Assembly (NCBI GenBank): GCA_947448525.1
Contig: CANFNV010000007.1
Span: forward strand, 60,031 to 124,030
Direction of reading: 5' to 3'
DNA: 64,000 nucleotides
Source of the DNA: Flavobacteriaceae bacterium
GTDB taxonomy: Bacteria > Bacteroidota > Bacteroidia > Flavobacteriales > Flavobacteriaceae
In this document: in pieces, positions 17,295 to 26,752 of the stretch
How positions within the stretch are numbered: position 1 is the stretch's first letter
Layout of the letters: each line of letters opens with the position of its first letter
Program-made: the position numbers and the translations under genes
The notes under the pieces: generated by a model
Database searches by the model: none
Told to the model about the DNA's origin: nothing
The model's input: the letters and a program-made list of their open reading frames with translations, nothing else

Positions 17295-18052
17295 TGAGAA
17301 TAACTCCAGTTGTTAAACAACTATTGATTTTAAATATTATTTTTTATATTGGATCACAAATTCCAACAACTCATGCCTATCCATTATTTTCGGAGTTTTA
17401 TTTAGAAAACCCAAATTTTAAAATATGGCAACCTTTAACGAGTATGTTTATGCACGCACCAATGCCAAATTTTACGCATATTTTATTCAATATGTTTGCG
17501 TTGTATTCTTTTGGAAGTGCATTAGAACATTTTTGGGGAGGAACTAAATTTTTGTTTTTTTATATATCATGTGGGTTAGGAGCCATTTTTTTGAATGAAG
17601 GAATTCATTACTATCAATACCATCATGCGCTTTCTTTATTACAAGATGCCGGACTTTCACATCAGGATATAATGACATTTTTGACCGAAGGGAAATACAA
17701 TTCAAATATACTAGATACTATTTCATTATCAAATTTAGAGGACATGTTTCAGGCCTATAATTCTCAAACGCTTGGTGCTTCTGGAGCAATTTATGGATTA
17801 TTAGTGGCTTTTGCCTTTATGTTTCCAACAGCTGAATTAGGAATTATGTTTATTCCAATTCCAATTAAAGCTAAATACTTTGTGCCAGGTTTGCTCGCTG
17901 TTGATTTATTTTTAGGTTTCAATGGGCAATCTATATTTGGAGCAGGAAGTACTGGTGTTGCGCACTTTGCTCATATTGGTGGTGCATTAACAGGATTTAT
18001 AATGATGTGGTTTTGGAAAAAAAATCAGTTTAATAATAGACGTTGGAATTAA
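17291..18052 (+). CDS. Rhomboid-family intramembrane serine protease
   Basis: 253 residues with about six hydrophobic helices. The catalytic serine motif is LGASGAIYG (about 166-174), the catalytic His is in AHFAHIGGALTGF (about 224-236), and the FTHILFNMFALYSFG stretch matches the conserved HxxxN region in helix 2. It cleaves membrane helices within the inner membrane; substrates are unknown. It overlaps mutL by four bases (ATGA) and is followed directly by a second rhomboid gene, so the three are translationally coupled. Confidence 0.9.
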   Translation: MMRITPVVKQLLILNIIFYIGSQIPTTHAYPLFSEFYLENPNFKIWQPLTSMFMHAPMPNFTHILFNMFALYSFGSALEHFWGGTKFLFFYISCGLGAIFLNEGIHYYQYHHALSLLQDAGLSHQDIMTFLTEGKYNSNILDTISLSNLEDMFQAYNSQTLGASGAIYGLLVAFAFMFPTAELGIMFIPIPIKAKYFVPGLLAVDLFLGFNGQSIFGAGSTGVAHFAHIGGALTGFIMMWFWKKNQFNNRRWN

Positions 18053-18053
18053 T

Positions 18054-18917
18054 ATGACAGTATTAGACGATTTAAAATTACAATATAAAATTGGCGGTGT
18101 TGCTAATCGAATTATCTTTTGGAATGTTGGTGCTTTTTTAGTGTCAATCCTTTTCTTTTATCATTTTAAAGAAGGTTATTTTGAGTTTCCAACTTGGATT
18201 TCTTTGTCCTCAAATCCAGATACTATTCTCTATTTTCCTTATACTTTATTGACTTACGCCTTTGTTCATTCTGGGTTTTGGCATTTGTTTTTTAATATGA
18301 TGGTACTCAACTTCTCTAGCCGATTATTCCTTACTTTTTTCACTCAAAAACAGTATTTAGGGCTTTATATTTTAAGTGCGCTATTTGCAGGAATTATTTT
18401 TACGTTATCCTATTTTGTTTTTCATAGTATTTCAAATTTGGTTGGAGCTTCTGCAGCAGTGATGGCTATATTGGTTGCTGCAACTACTTATCAACCGTTG
18501 CTGGAAGTTCGATTACTATTAATTGGTAATTTGAAATTATGGAACATAACAGCTGTAATTCTATTATTAGATTCGATGCAATTATTGATTGAGAATACAG
18601 GTGGACATATTGCTCATTTGTCGGGTGCCTTATTCGGATTTGTTTATATTAAACTGTTACTAAACGGAACGGATTTAAGTAATATTGTAACCACTATAAC
18701 AGATTTTTTTGTTACTTTGTTTCAATCAAAAAAGAAAACACCGTTTAAAAGAGTTCACGTTAATCCGAAAAACCCTTTTAATAAGAGCCAAAGCAAGATT
18801 GTGGTAAAAGATAAATCGCAACAACAAATAGATGAAATTCTAGACAAAATAAGTCAATCGGGTTATGATAGTTTAACGGCTAATGAAAAAGAATTCCTTT
18901 TCAAAGCAGGAAAATAG
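18054..18917 (+). CDS. Second rhomboid-family intramembrane serine protease
   Basis: 287 residues. Six hydrophobic helices are followed by a cytoplasmic C-terminal tail of about 70 residues rich in Lys and Ser. The HSGFWHLFFNMMVLNFSSR region matches the HxxxN motif. The serine motif reads VGASAAVMA, with Ala in place of the last Gly of GxSG, and the His motif is AHLSGALFGF. The catalytic Ser and His are therefore retained. It starts one base after the stop of the first rhomboid. A paralogous but diverged pair is common in flavobacteria; whether both are active is unknown. Confidence 0.88.
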   Translation: MTVLDDLKLQYKIGGVANRIIFWNVGAFLVSILFFYHFKEGYFEFPTWISLSSNPDTILYFPYTLLTYAFVHSGFWHLFFNMMVLNFSSRLFLTFFTQKQYLGLYILSALFAGIIFTLSYFVFHSISNLVGASAAVMAILVAATTYQPLLEVRLLLIGNLKLWNITAVILLLDSMQLLIENTGGHIAHLSGALFGFVYIKLLLNGTDLSNIVTTITDFFVTLFQSKKKTPFKRVHVNPKNPFNKSQSKIVVKDKSQQQIDEILDKISQSGYDSLTANEKEFLFKAGK

Positions 18918-18989
18918 ATTTATAGAAGAGAATAAATAATAAAGAAAATAAAATAACTTAGTGCCTTAGCCGTTTTTGTGGCAATAAAA

Positions 18990-20036
18990 ATGAAAAAACT
19001 ATCATGGTTCAATAAAGTAATGTTTTTCTTCAATATAGTACTCACTGTATTGACATTTCTTGCTTATGTTTTACCTTTTCTTGCGCCAAATTTCTTTCCT
19101 ATTTTGTCTGTATTAACGCTTATTTTGCCTTTGTTTTTAATTCTTAATGGGTTGTTTTTTATCTACTGGATATTCCAATTAAAAAGGCAAATGATTTTAT
19201 CGGGAATAGTATTAATACTCGGAATAACATTCGTAAATAAATTTTACAAATTTTCCTCAAACGAGCAACCAATTGAAGAAAAAGACTTCATTGTAATGAG
19301 TTATAATGTAAGGTTATTCAATATATTCCAATGGATTCCTAGCGAAAATGTAGGTGATGAAATTAAAAAATTCATTAATGAACAAAACCCAGATATTCTT
19401 TGCATTCAGGAATATTCTGAAACTGCGAAAGTAGATTTACGTGTTTACAAACACAAATTCATCTTTATGCAAGGTAAAAATATCAAAACTGGGCAAGCGA
19501 TATTTTCAAAATATCCTATTATTGGAAAAGGAAACATTGAATTTCCACAATCTGATAATCTAATTGTCTTTGCAGATATTCGCAAGGGAAAAGACACCAT
19601 TCGCGTATATAACATGCACTTGCAATCCATCAAAATTTCTCCTGATGTTAATGAAATGCAAGATAATGTGGATTCCATTAGCCAACAGAAATCACAATTG
19701 GTTGTAAAAAGAATCAGTTTGGCTTTCAAACAACAACAACAACAAGCTGAGATTTTAAAAAATCATAAAAAAGAATGTCATTATCCAATGATAATCTGTG
19801 GTGATATGAATAATAGTGCTTTTTCTTATGTCTATAGAAGTATTAAAGGAAATTTAAACGATTGTTTTGAAGAAGCTGGAAATGGTTTTGGTCAAACGTA
19901 TTGCTTCAAATACTATCCTGCTCGAATAGACTATATTTTTGCCGATAAAAGTATGAAAGTAAAAGGATTTCAAAATTTCCCAAAATTTAAAGAATCAGAC
20001 CATTATCCAATTTTGGCTCGGTTAATTATGGAATAA
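18990..20036 (+). CDS. Endonuclease/exonuclease/phosphatase (EEP) family membrane protein
   Basis: 348 residues from the ATG at 18990. A GTG at 18978 is in frame but adds only four residues, so the ATG is preferred. Three N-terminal membrane helices (about 10-90) are followed by an EEP domain with all family motifs: VMSYNVRLF, DILCIQEYSE, RVYNMHLQSI, CGDMNNSAFS, RIDYIFADK and SDHYPILARL. Metal-dependent hydrolysis of a phosphodiester or phosphomonoester (nucleic acid, phospholipid or inositol phosphate) is expected. The catalytic domain probably faces the periplasm or cytoplasm next to the inner membrane. It follows the rhomboids on the same strand. Confidence 0.85.
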   Translation: MKKLSWFNKVMFFFNIVLTVLTFLAYVLPFLAPNFFPILSVLTLILPLFLILNGLFFIYWIFQLKRQMILSGIVLILGITFVNKFYKFSSNEQPIEEKDFIVMSYNVRLFNIFQWIPSENVGDEIKKFINEQNPDILCIQEYSETAKVDLRVYKHKFIFMQGKNIKTGQAIFSKYPIIGKGNIEFPQSDNLIVFADIRKGKDTIRVYNMHLQSIKISPDVNEMQDNVDSISQQKSQLVVKRISLAFKQQQQQAEILKNHKKECHYPMIICGDMNNSAFSYVYRSIKGNLNDCFEEAGNGFGQTYCFKYYPARIDYIFADKSMKVKGFQNFPKFKESDHYPILARLIME

Positions 20037-20080
20037 TTATGTTATTTATTAATCTATAAAAAATAGGAATAGTTATATTC

Positions 20081-20116
20081 AAAAAAAATCCCCAACTGCC
20101 TGACAATTGAGGATTT
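20081..20116 (-). terminator. Probable terminator for purA
   Basis: On the minus strand a stem (AAATCC / GGATTT plus inner pairs, one mismatch) with an 11-base loop runs into eight T. It lies between convergent genes and favours purA. Confidence 0.6.
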
Positions 20117-20138
20117 GATTTCAAAAATAAACTTGAAT

Positions 20139-21410
20139 TTATCTAGTTATTGTCTGTTTTCTATCAGGTCCAACAGAAACAATTTTTATAGGTACTTCAA
20201 TCTTTTTTTCAATAAATTCGATGTAATCTTTTAACTCTTTTGGCAAACTATCAAAAGTAGTTAAGCCAGTTAAATCTGCCTTCCAACCTTTAAAATCGGT
20301 ATATATTGGAGTTACGTTTTCTTCTTCAATATTATACGGCAAATGGTGAATCACTTCACCTTTGTAGTTGTATGCTGTGCACACTTTTAAAGTATCAAAT
20401 CCCGAAAGTACATCACCCTTCATCATCATCAACTGGGTAACACCATTTACTTGAACAGCATATTTAAGAGCAACTAAATCCAACCAGCCACAACGACGTT
20501 TTCTTCCGGTAACACTTCCAAATTCGTTGCCAACGCTTGCCATCATATCGCCAGCAGTATCAAAATCTTCGGTTGGAAAAGGTCCAGAACCAACACGAGT
20601 AGTATAAGCTTTAAAAATACCATACACTTCTTTGATTTTGTTTGGAGCTATCCCCAAACCGGTACAAGCACCAGCTGCTGTTGTGTTAGAAGAAGTGACA
20701 AACGGATAAGTCCCAAAATCAACATCCAATAATGAACCTTGCGCACCTTCACAAAGAATTGATTTTCCAGCCTTTTGTGCTTGCGCTAAATATTCTTCAC
20801 TGTCAATAAAATCTAATTTTTTTAAGTCTTCAATGGCTTCAAAGAATTCTTTTTCTAATTCGTGTAAATTATACTGAATGTCAACATTGTAAAATGAAAT
20901 CATGGCTTCATGTTTGTCTGCCAATGCTCTATATCGATCTTTAAAATCGGCCAATTCAATATCTCCAATTCGAATTCCGTTTCTACCTGTTTTGTCCATA
21001 TATGTTGGTCCGATTCCTTTTAAAGTAGAACCAATTTTGGCTTTTCCTTTTGATGCTTCTGAAGCTGCATCTAATAGTCTGTGGGTAGGCAGTATTAAAT
21101 GTGCTTTTCTAGAAATGACAAGTTTTGCTTTCAAATCTAAATTGAATTTTGCTAAACCATCAATTTCACTTTTAAAAACGACTGGGTCTATCACAACGCC
21201 ATTTCCAATAACGTTGATGTTGTTGTCGTGAAAAATTCCAGAGGGAATGGTTCTCAAAACGTGTTTTATTCCGTCAAATTCTAGTGTGTGTCCAGCATTT
21301 GGACCACCTTGAAAGCGCGCGATGATGTCGTATTTTGAAGTGAGAACGTCAACGATTTTTCCTTTTCCTTCATCGCCCCATTGTAATCCGAGTAGTAAAT
21401 CTACGGTCAT
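20139..21410 (-). CDS. purA: Adenylosuccinate synthetase
   Basis: 423 residues. Motifs are GLQWGDEGKGKIVD (GTP loop with catalytic Asp), GPNAGHTL with catalytic His, STLKGIGPTYMDK, ANTAAG-like SSNTTAAGACTGLGI and the C-terminal guanine-binding region VSVGPDRKQTI. It joins IMP and aspartate using GTP, the first step from IMP to AMP. Length is as usual. It lies 75 bases downstream of the Fur-family gene on the same strand. Confidence 0.96.
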   Translation of the reverse strand: MTVDLLLGLQWGDEGKGKIVDVLTSKYDIIARFQGGPNAGHTLEFDGIKHVLRTIPSGIFHDNNINVIGNGVVIDPVVFKSEIDGLAKFNLDLKAKLVISRKAHLILPTHRLLDAASEASKGKAKIGSTLKGIGPTYMDKTGRNGIRIGDIELADFKDRYRALADKHEAMISFYNVDIQYNLHELEKEFFEAIEDLKKLDFIDSEEYLAQAQKAGKSILCEGAQGSLLDVDFGTYPFVTSSNTTAAGACTGLGIAPNKIKEVYGIFKAYTTRVGSGPFPTEDFDTAGDMMASVGNEFGSVTGRKRRCGWLDLVALKYAVQVNGVTQLMMMKGDVLSGFDTLKVCTAYNYKGEVIHHLPYNIEEENVTPIYTDFKGWKADLTGLTTFDSLPKELKDYIEFIEKKIEVPIKIVSVGPDRKQTITR

Positions 21411-21485
21411 TGTATTGTATTTGATTTTGTAGTTATTTTGATTTGTTGTGGATTTAGTTATTTGTAATTACGAATTATCGAATTA

Positions 21486-21956
21486 TTAAATAATCGCATC
21501 AGTTTTATTTTTTTTATTAGCATAAAAGTACAATGAGTGATTGTGAATTTCAATTCCAAATATATCTTCTATGGTTTGTTTTATGGTTTGTATTCTAGGG
21601 TCGCAAAATTCAATTACTTCGCCACTATCTGTCATAATAATATGGTCGTGCTGTTTGTCAAAATAGGACTTTTCATAATGTGCTTGGTTTTGACCAAATT
21701 GATGTTTACGAACCAACCCGCAATCTAGAAGTAATTCAATGGTATTGTATAACGTTGCTCTACTCACGCGATAATTTTTGTTTTTCATTTTGATATACAA
21801 ATTTTCAATATCAAAATGTTCTTCACTATCATATATTTCTTGAAGAATAGCATAGCGTTCCGGCGTTTTTCGATGTCCTTTGTTCTCAAGATAAGCTATA
21901 AAAACTCCTTTTACAATTTCTTGATTTTTAGTATTATCTGATGCAATTTGTGTCAT
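21486..21956 (-). CDS. Fur-family transcriptional regulator
   Basis: 156 residues from the ATG at 21956; the upstream TTG at 21965 falls in the promoter box. The N-terminal winged helix (about 10-85, [13 protein letters not shown] ... [21 protein letters not shown]) and the metal-sensing HDH motif (103-105) are clear. The CxxC usually found just after HDH is replaced by MTDS (108-111), and no CxxC occurs at the C-terminus, so the structural zinc site of classical Fur/PerR is missing; only Cys118 remains in that region. Whether it senses iron, peroxide or another signal cannot be told. It is close to purA and divergent from nothing; relA/spoT lies upstream. Confidence 0.88.
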   Translation of the reverse strand: MTQIASDNTKNQEIVKGVFIAYLENKGHRKTPERYAILQEIYDSEEHFDIENLYIKMKNKNYRVSRATLYNTIELLLDCGLVRKHQFGQNQAHYEKSYFDKQHDHIIMTDSGEVIEFCDPRIQTIKQTIEDIFGIEIHNHSLYFYANKKNKTDAII

Positions 21957-21962
21957 ATATGG

Positions 21963-21970
21963 CAAAGATA
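21963..21970 (-). promoter_or_regulatory. -7 box (TATCTTTG) implying a near-leaderless fur transcript
   Basis: An exact TAnnTTTG box on the minus strand ends only six bases before the ATG of the Fur-family gene. Transcription starting about 5-7 bases beyond the box would begin at or within a few bases of the start codon. Confidence 0.55.
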
Positions 21971-22040
21971 ATTTATTACTTTAGAAGTTTAAATGTTTAC
22001 TAATTTAAAGTTATAAACTATTGTTAATAATGGTTATTTA

Positions 22041-24260
22041 TCAATTCTTATATACCCTAGAAACCTTTTCAATGCCATCAATTTTCTTGATGTTATCCAT
22101 TAATTTTTTCAAAATGGTATTATTTTGAACAATTACGGCTACTTGTCCGTTAAAAATTCCTGCCTCTCCATTCAAAGAAATACTTTGAATGTTTACGTGC
22201 ATTTGGTTTGAAATTATTTTAGTCAACTCGTTTGTTAATCCTAAAGTGTCCATTCCAGTAATTTTTATTATAGCTTTGAATTCTTGTTGCGATGAGTCTA
22301 TCCATTTGGCCTGCATAATTCGGTATGCGTAATTGGATTGCATTGATATAGCATTTGGGCAATCTTTCTTATGTACTTTAATTCCTTCGTTTATAGTAAC
22401 AAAACCAAATACAGCGTCACCCGGAATTGGATTGCAGCAGCTAGAAAGTTTGTAATCCAAACGATCCATTTCTTTTCCAAAAACTAGTAAATCATAATTG
22501 TTAGACAATTCAGGTTTGTGAATATCATCCTGAATCGAGCTTGGCGAACGTTTAATCTTGTTCTTAAAGAAATTGATAAGTGTATTGCTTTTTTGAGCCG
22601 CATAATCTTTAAGTTGTTGGTTTTCAATAGCTCCAATTCCAACTCTGTAAAATAAATCCAAACTTGTTTTTAGTTTAAAATAGTTTACCAATTCATTAAT
22701 TATTCCTTCGTTTAAAGTTATTTTTAAATGTTTCAATTTTCGCGTAAGCAGTTCTTTTCCCTCTTCAGCAATTTTTTTGGTATCTTCGTTAAGTACGTTT
22801 CTAATCTTATTTTTAGCCCTCGATGTAGTAACATAGTCAAGCCAATGCATCGTTGGCTTTTGATTTGCTGAAGTTATTATTTCAATTTGATCGCCGCTTT
22901 TTAATTCATGATTTAATTGTACTAACTTACCATTTACTCTTGTTCCACGGGTTTTAATTCCAATTTCGGAATGAATGCTAAAAGCAAAATCTAACGATGT
23001 GGCGCCTTTTGGAAGTGATTTAATTTCTCCTTTTGGAGTAAAGACAAAAATTTCTTTGGCATACAAATTCATTTTGAAGTCTTCTACAAAATCAACCGCG
23101 TTGGTTTCGGAGTTTTCAAGAGCTTCTTTTAGTAGATTTAACCAAACATCCAAGCCGTTTTCTTCTGTTGCACCTTGTTTGTATTTGTAATGAGCTGCAT
23201 ATCCTTTTTCGGCAATTTCATCCATTCGCTCACTTCGAACTTGAATTTCTACCCATCGTCCTTTTGGTCCCATAACAGTAATATGCAAGGCCTCATAACC
23301 TGTTGATTTTGGTGATGAAATCCAATCACGCAAGCGACTAGGACTTGGACGATAATGGTCAGTAACGATAGAGTATATTTTCCAGGCTAAAAATTTTTCT
23401 TCGTGAGGTGTTGATTTGTAAATAATCCGAAGTGCAAATTTGTCATAAACTTCATCAAAGCTTATGTTTTGAGCCAGCATTTTTCGCCGAATTGAATAAA
23501 TAGATTTTGGACGTCCTTTTATAATATATTCTACATTTTCATCATTTAATGAATTTTTTAAAATATTAGAAACCAATTTTATGTATTCGTCTTGCTCTTC
23601 TTTTGTTTCTTTTATTTTGTTTACAATATCATTGTAAATTATTGGTTCGGTATATTTTAAACCTAAATCTTCTAGTTTGGTTTTGATGTTATACAATCCC
23701 AGTCGATGGGCGAGGGGTGCGTAAATATATAAAGTTTCTGACGCAATTTTTACTTGTTTGTATTCGGGCATCGAATCCATTGTTTGCATGTTGTGCAAAC
23801 GGTCAGCTATTTTTATTAAAATTACGCGAACATCATCATTGAGAGTCAATAACATCTTACGAAAATTTTCCGCTTGCATGGAGATGTTCATGTCTTTTTT
23901 AACTTGAGATATTTTGGTCAAACCTTCAACCAATTGTGCAATTTTAGGATTGAACATTTTCTCTAAGTCTTCTATTGTAATTGGGGTATCTTCAACAACA
24001 TCATGAAGTAATGCCGCTGCAATACCTGTAGCACCAAGACCGATTTCAGAAGCTACGATTTTTGCTACACCAATAGGATGGAACACATAAGCTTCCCCTG
24101 ATTTTCTTCGTTGGTCTTTGTGCGCATCAACAGCAACATCAAATGCTTTGCGGATCAGTTTTTTATCCTCTGGTGAAAGCGTTTGATAACTTATTCTAAG
24201 AAGTCCTTTATATTCTCGTGCTAAAGCTTTATTTTCTGCTTCTAAATCAATTTCTGTCAT
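22041..24260 (-). CDS. Bifunctional (p)ppGpp synthetase/hydrolase, RelA/SpoT family
   Basis: 739 residues from the ATG at 24260 (a TTG two codons upstream is less likely). Domains in order: HD hydrolase (about 45-190, with HPIGVAKI, LLHDVVEDT and RLHNMQTM), synthetase (about 240-370, with GRPKSIYSIRRKM and STGYEALHITV), TGS (about 395-460), a helical region, a conserved-cysteine stretch (SCCNPIPGD), and a C-terminal ACT domain (about 660-739). Both catalytic domains keep their motifs, so it should make and degrade the stringent alarmone. It is the only RSH gene in this window. Confidence 0.94.
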   Translation of the reverse strand: MTEIDLEAENKALAREYKGLLRISYQTLSPEDKKLIRKAFDVAVDAHKDQRRKSGEAYVFHPIGVAKIVASEIGLGATGIAAALLHDVVEDTPITIEDLEKMFNPKIAQLVEGLTKISQVKKDMNISMQAENFRKMLLTLNDDVRVILIKIADRLHNMQTMDSMPEYKQVKIASETLYIYAPLAHRLGLYNIKTKLEDLGLKYTEPIIYNDIVNKIKETKEEQDEYIKLVSNILKNSLNDENVEYIIKGRPKSIYSIRRKMLAQNISFDEVYDKFALRIIYKSTPHEEKFLAWKIYSIVTDHYRPSPSRLRDWISSPKSTGYEALHITVMGPKGRWVEIQVRSERMDEIAEKGYAAHYKYKQGATEENGLDVWLNLLKEALENSETNAVDFVEDFKMNLYAKEIFVFTPKGEIKSLPKGATSLDFAFSIHSEIGIKTRGTRVNGKLVQLNHELKSGDQIEIITSANQKPTMHWLDYVTTSRAKNKIRNVLNEDTKKIAEEGKELLTRKLKHLKITLNEGIINELVNYFKLKTSLDLFYRVGIGAIENQQLKDYAAQKSNTLINFFKNKIKRSPSSIQDDIHKPELSNNYDLLVFGKEMDRLDYKLSSCCNPIPGDAVFGFVTINEGIKVHKKDCPNAISMQSNYAYRIMQAKWIDSSQQEFKAIIKITGMDTLGLTNELTKIISNQMHVNIQSISLNGEAGIFNGQVAVIVQNNTILKKLMDNIKKIDGIEKVSRVYKN

Positions 24261-24337
24261 AGCCAATCTTCTATTAGCTAAAATTATGAATTATTATTGA
24301 ACCTACAATATAAATATACAAAATCAAATAAAATTAT

Positions 24338-25906
24338 TTATTCCATTACTTTAACAAAATCTAAATCATGAAAATCATAACTGAAATCGGTCAATGGGGA
24401 AATGGCTTTCATCTTAAAATGAACTCCAATTCCACTATCCTCCACATCAAAATAAAGGAATGCATTGGCATGAAAACTTTGGTTGTCCCAACGAACAACA
24501 AAAGTATTGTTTTCATACAAAAAAATATCCCCAGTTAATCTTGGAGAGCGAATCGATGTAAATCTCAAGCCACCTTTTTTGTAGTTTATAAAGACATCAC
24601 CAAACCATTTGTCTCTATATAATCCCACAAATTTTTGAGCATTTATTTTTTTTCTTAGAATTTGATTTTCATCGACTTTAGCAGTTACTCCCTCTGTTAT
24701 TTTGTCTGCATTATCTTCTTTTTGTTTTCTTTCATTATATAAAGAATCTACATGATCAGGATTTTTTAATCCTAAATAACTGTCTTTGATGGTATTTGAA
24801 ATAGCATTAAAAGCTGCCCCCGATTGTTGGTTTGTCAGCACAATTATTCCCAATTGAATTTCTGGAAATAAAATGGTTTGGGTAACAATTCCATCTAATC
24901 CGCCAGTATGTGAAACTTGTAAATGCCCATTGATATCGCTCAATTGCCAACCTAATCCATAACTTTTAAAATTGCAATTATAAGGTTTCATGCCATTATT
25001 TGGTAAGATTGTTTGTGGCGACCACATTTCTTTATGAACGGCTTCGCTAAAAAGTTGGTTTTGATCATTGTCACCATATTTTCCGTTTTTTAATTGCGCA
25101 ATTGCCCATTTGCTCATATCATTTGTGCTAGAGTAAATTCCAGCAGCAGCATCAAAAATTGGATTAGTATAGCGTTTTATGATTTCTAATTTTCCATTAG
25201 TAGGGACGTGAGGTACAATTGTGTTGGTGGTGTCTTTTAGTCTATTCCAAGATGCAGCACTATTGTTCATTTGCAACGGATTCATAATTCGTGTTTCTAC
25301 AAATGCACACCACGATTTTCCAGAAATACGTTCAATAACTTCTCCAGCAATAACGTATAGTAAATTATCATAATCATATTGGGCTCTAAAACCTGAAACC
25401 GGTTTTAAATACTGAATGTTTTTAATAATATCTTTTGGAGTAAAATTGTGTCCATCAGGCCAAATCATTAAATCACCAGCCCCCAAACCCAATCCACTTC
25501 TATGTGTTAATAAATCTCTGATAGTAAATTCGTTGGTTACATAATCGTTATACATTTTGAATTCTGGAATGTATTGAATCACTTTATCGTCCCAATTGAT
25601 TTTCTTTTCGTCTACTAACATTCCTAATGCAGCAGTTGTAAACGCTTTACTATTGGAAGCAATACCGAAAAGTGTGTTGCCATCTACTTTTTGTTGGGTA
25701 ATAATATTAGTAACACCATACCCTTTAGAGAGTACTACTTTGCCATCTTTTACAATGGCAACCGCAATACCAGGCACATTAAATGCCTTCATGGTTCTGG
25801 CTACAACTTCGTCAAGTTTGGATTCATTAATTTGTGCTTTCACATTTAAATTAATAATTAATAATAGCGCAAATAAAAATTTGTAATTCATATATTTATA
25901 ATTCAT
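24338..25906 (-). CDS. Exported beta-lactamase-like serine hydrolase with C-terminal DUF3471-type domain
   Basis: 522 residues. A signal peptide (ending NVKAQ) precedes a class C beta-lactamase/esterase fold (about 25-380) with SNSK as SxxK, YDN as YxN and SHTGGLDG as the HTG motif. A C-terminal beta-rich domain (about 410-520, KFVGLYRDKWFGDVFINYK) fits DUF3471. Family members are mostly D-Ala peptidases or esterases rather than true beta-lactamases. Two ATGs 15 bases apart are possible (25906 and 25891). It is next to the methyltransferase gene with 2 bases between, suggesting cotranscription. Confidence 0.88.
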   Translation of the reverse strand: MNYKYMNYKFLFALLLIINLNVKAQINESKLDEVVARTMKAFNVPGIAVAIVKDGKVVLSKGYGVTNIITQQKVDGNTLFGIASNSKAFTTAALGMLVDEKKINWDDKVIQYIPEFKMYNDYVTNEFTIRDLLTHRSGLGLGAGDLMIWPDGHNFTPKDIIKNIQYLKPVSGFRAQYDYDNLLYVIAGEVIERISGKSWCAFVETRIMNPLQMNNSAASWNRLKDTTNTIVPHVPTNGKLEIIKRYTNPIFDAAAGIYSSTNDMSKWAIAQLKNGKYGDNDQNQLFSEAVHKEMWSPQTILPNNGMKPYNCNFKSYGLGWQLSDINGHLQVSHTGGLDGIVTQTILFPEIQLGIIVLTNQQSGAAFNAISNTIKDSYLGLKNPDHVDSLYNERKQKEDNADKITEGVTAKVDENQILRKKINAQKFVGLYRDKWFGDVFINYKKGGLRFTSIRSPRLTGDIFLYENNTFVVRWDNQSFHANAFLYFDVEDSGIGVHFKMKAISPLTDFSYDFHDLDFVKVME

Positions 25907-25908
25907 AA

Positions 25909-26700
25909 TTAATTAAATCCACGTTGTCTTTTAGCTTCAAATAATAAAATTGCAGCTGCTACTGAAACATTCATAGAATCGATTTCACCTTGCATCGGAA
26001 TAATGATGTTTTTTGTGGCTTCATCTCGCCAAACATGAGATAATCCAGTTGCTTCAGTTCCTACAATCAAGGCAGAGGGAAAAGTATAATCTTGTGTGTG
26101 GTAGAAATTAGAGTTTTGTAATGTAGCGCTAAAAATGGCAATATTTTTTTCTTTCAAATAAGAAATAACATCTTTAGTTGTGCCTGAAGCAATTTGATTG
26201 GTAAAAAGACATCCAACACTAGAACGTACAATATTTGGATTGTATAAATCAGTTTTTGGATTTGCAATAATAACCGCATCAATTTTTGCAGCATCACATG
26301 TGCGCAACATAGCTCCAATATTTCCTGGTTTTTCAATAGATTCCATTACTAAAATCAATGGGTTTTCAGGTAATTTCAAATCGGATAGTGATAAATTTTT
26401 AGTTTTTGCTAGGGCTAAAATTCCTTCTGTTGTATCACGATATGCTAGTTTTTGATATACTTCTTTGTTGATTTCTATGAAGTCAATTTGGTTATTTGAT
26501 AATTTGATAATTTGGTCTTCTGAAATCAATTCAGGAAGAAAAAGTATATTTTCAATGGCATAATTTCCTTTAATAGCTAATTCGATTTCTCGTTTACCTT
26601 CAATCAAGAATGTTCCTGATTGTTTGCGTGCTTTAGCTTTTTCTTGTAATTGGACTAAAGATTTGATGAACGGATTTTGTATAGAAGTAATTTGTTTCAA
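25909..26700 (-). CDS. TrmH/SpoU-family RNA 2'-O-methyltransferase
   Basis: The SpoU knot motifs are plain: ESIEKPGNIGAMLRTCDAA (motif 1), VRSSVGCLFTNQIA (motif 2 region) and IPMQGEIDSMNVSVAAAILLFEA (motif 3). An N-terminal substrate-binding domain (KQSGTFLIEGKREIELAI) precedes them, so it resembles rRNA guanosine 2'-O-methyltransferases. No ATG is available at the N-terminus. The TTG at 26700 (KQITSIQNPF follows) fits the usual beginning of relatives and gives 263 residues; an earlier TTG at 26751 would add 17. It uses S-adenosylmethionine; the target nucleotide is unknown. Confidence 0.85.
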   Translation of the reverse strand: MKQITSIQNPFIKSLVQLQEKAKARKQSGTFLIEGKREIELAIKGNYAIENILFLPELISEDQIIKLSNNQIDFIEINKEVYQKLAYRDTTEGILALAKTKNLSLSDLKLPENPLILVMESIEKPGNIGAMLRTCDAAKIDAVIIANPKTDLYNPNIVRSSVGCLFTNQIASGTTKDVISYLKEKNIAIFSATLQNSNFYHTQDYTFPSALIVGTEATGLSHVWRDEATKNIIIPMQGEIDSMNVSVAAAILLFEAKRQRGFN

Positions 26701-26752
26701 CAGAAGTAGTGAATTTATTTGCGAATTTACGGCGTTTTTTAGAATATTCAAA

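Noticed and set aside
22975..23190. Plus-strand frame within relA/spoT
   Set aside because: Shadow of the synthetase domain on the opposite strand.
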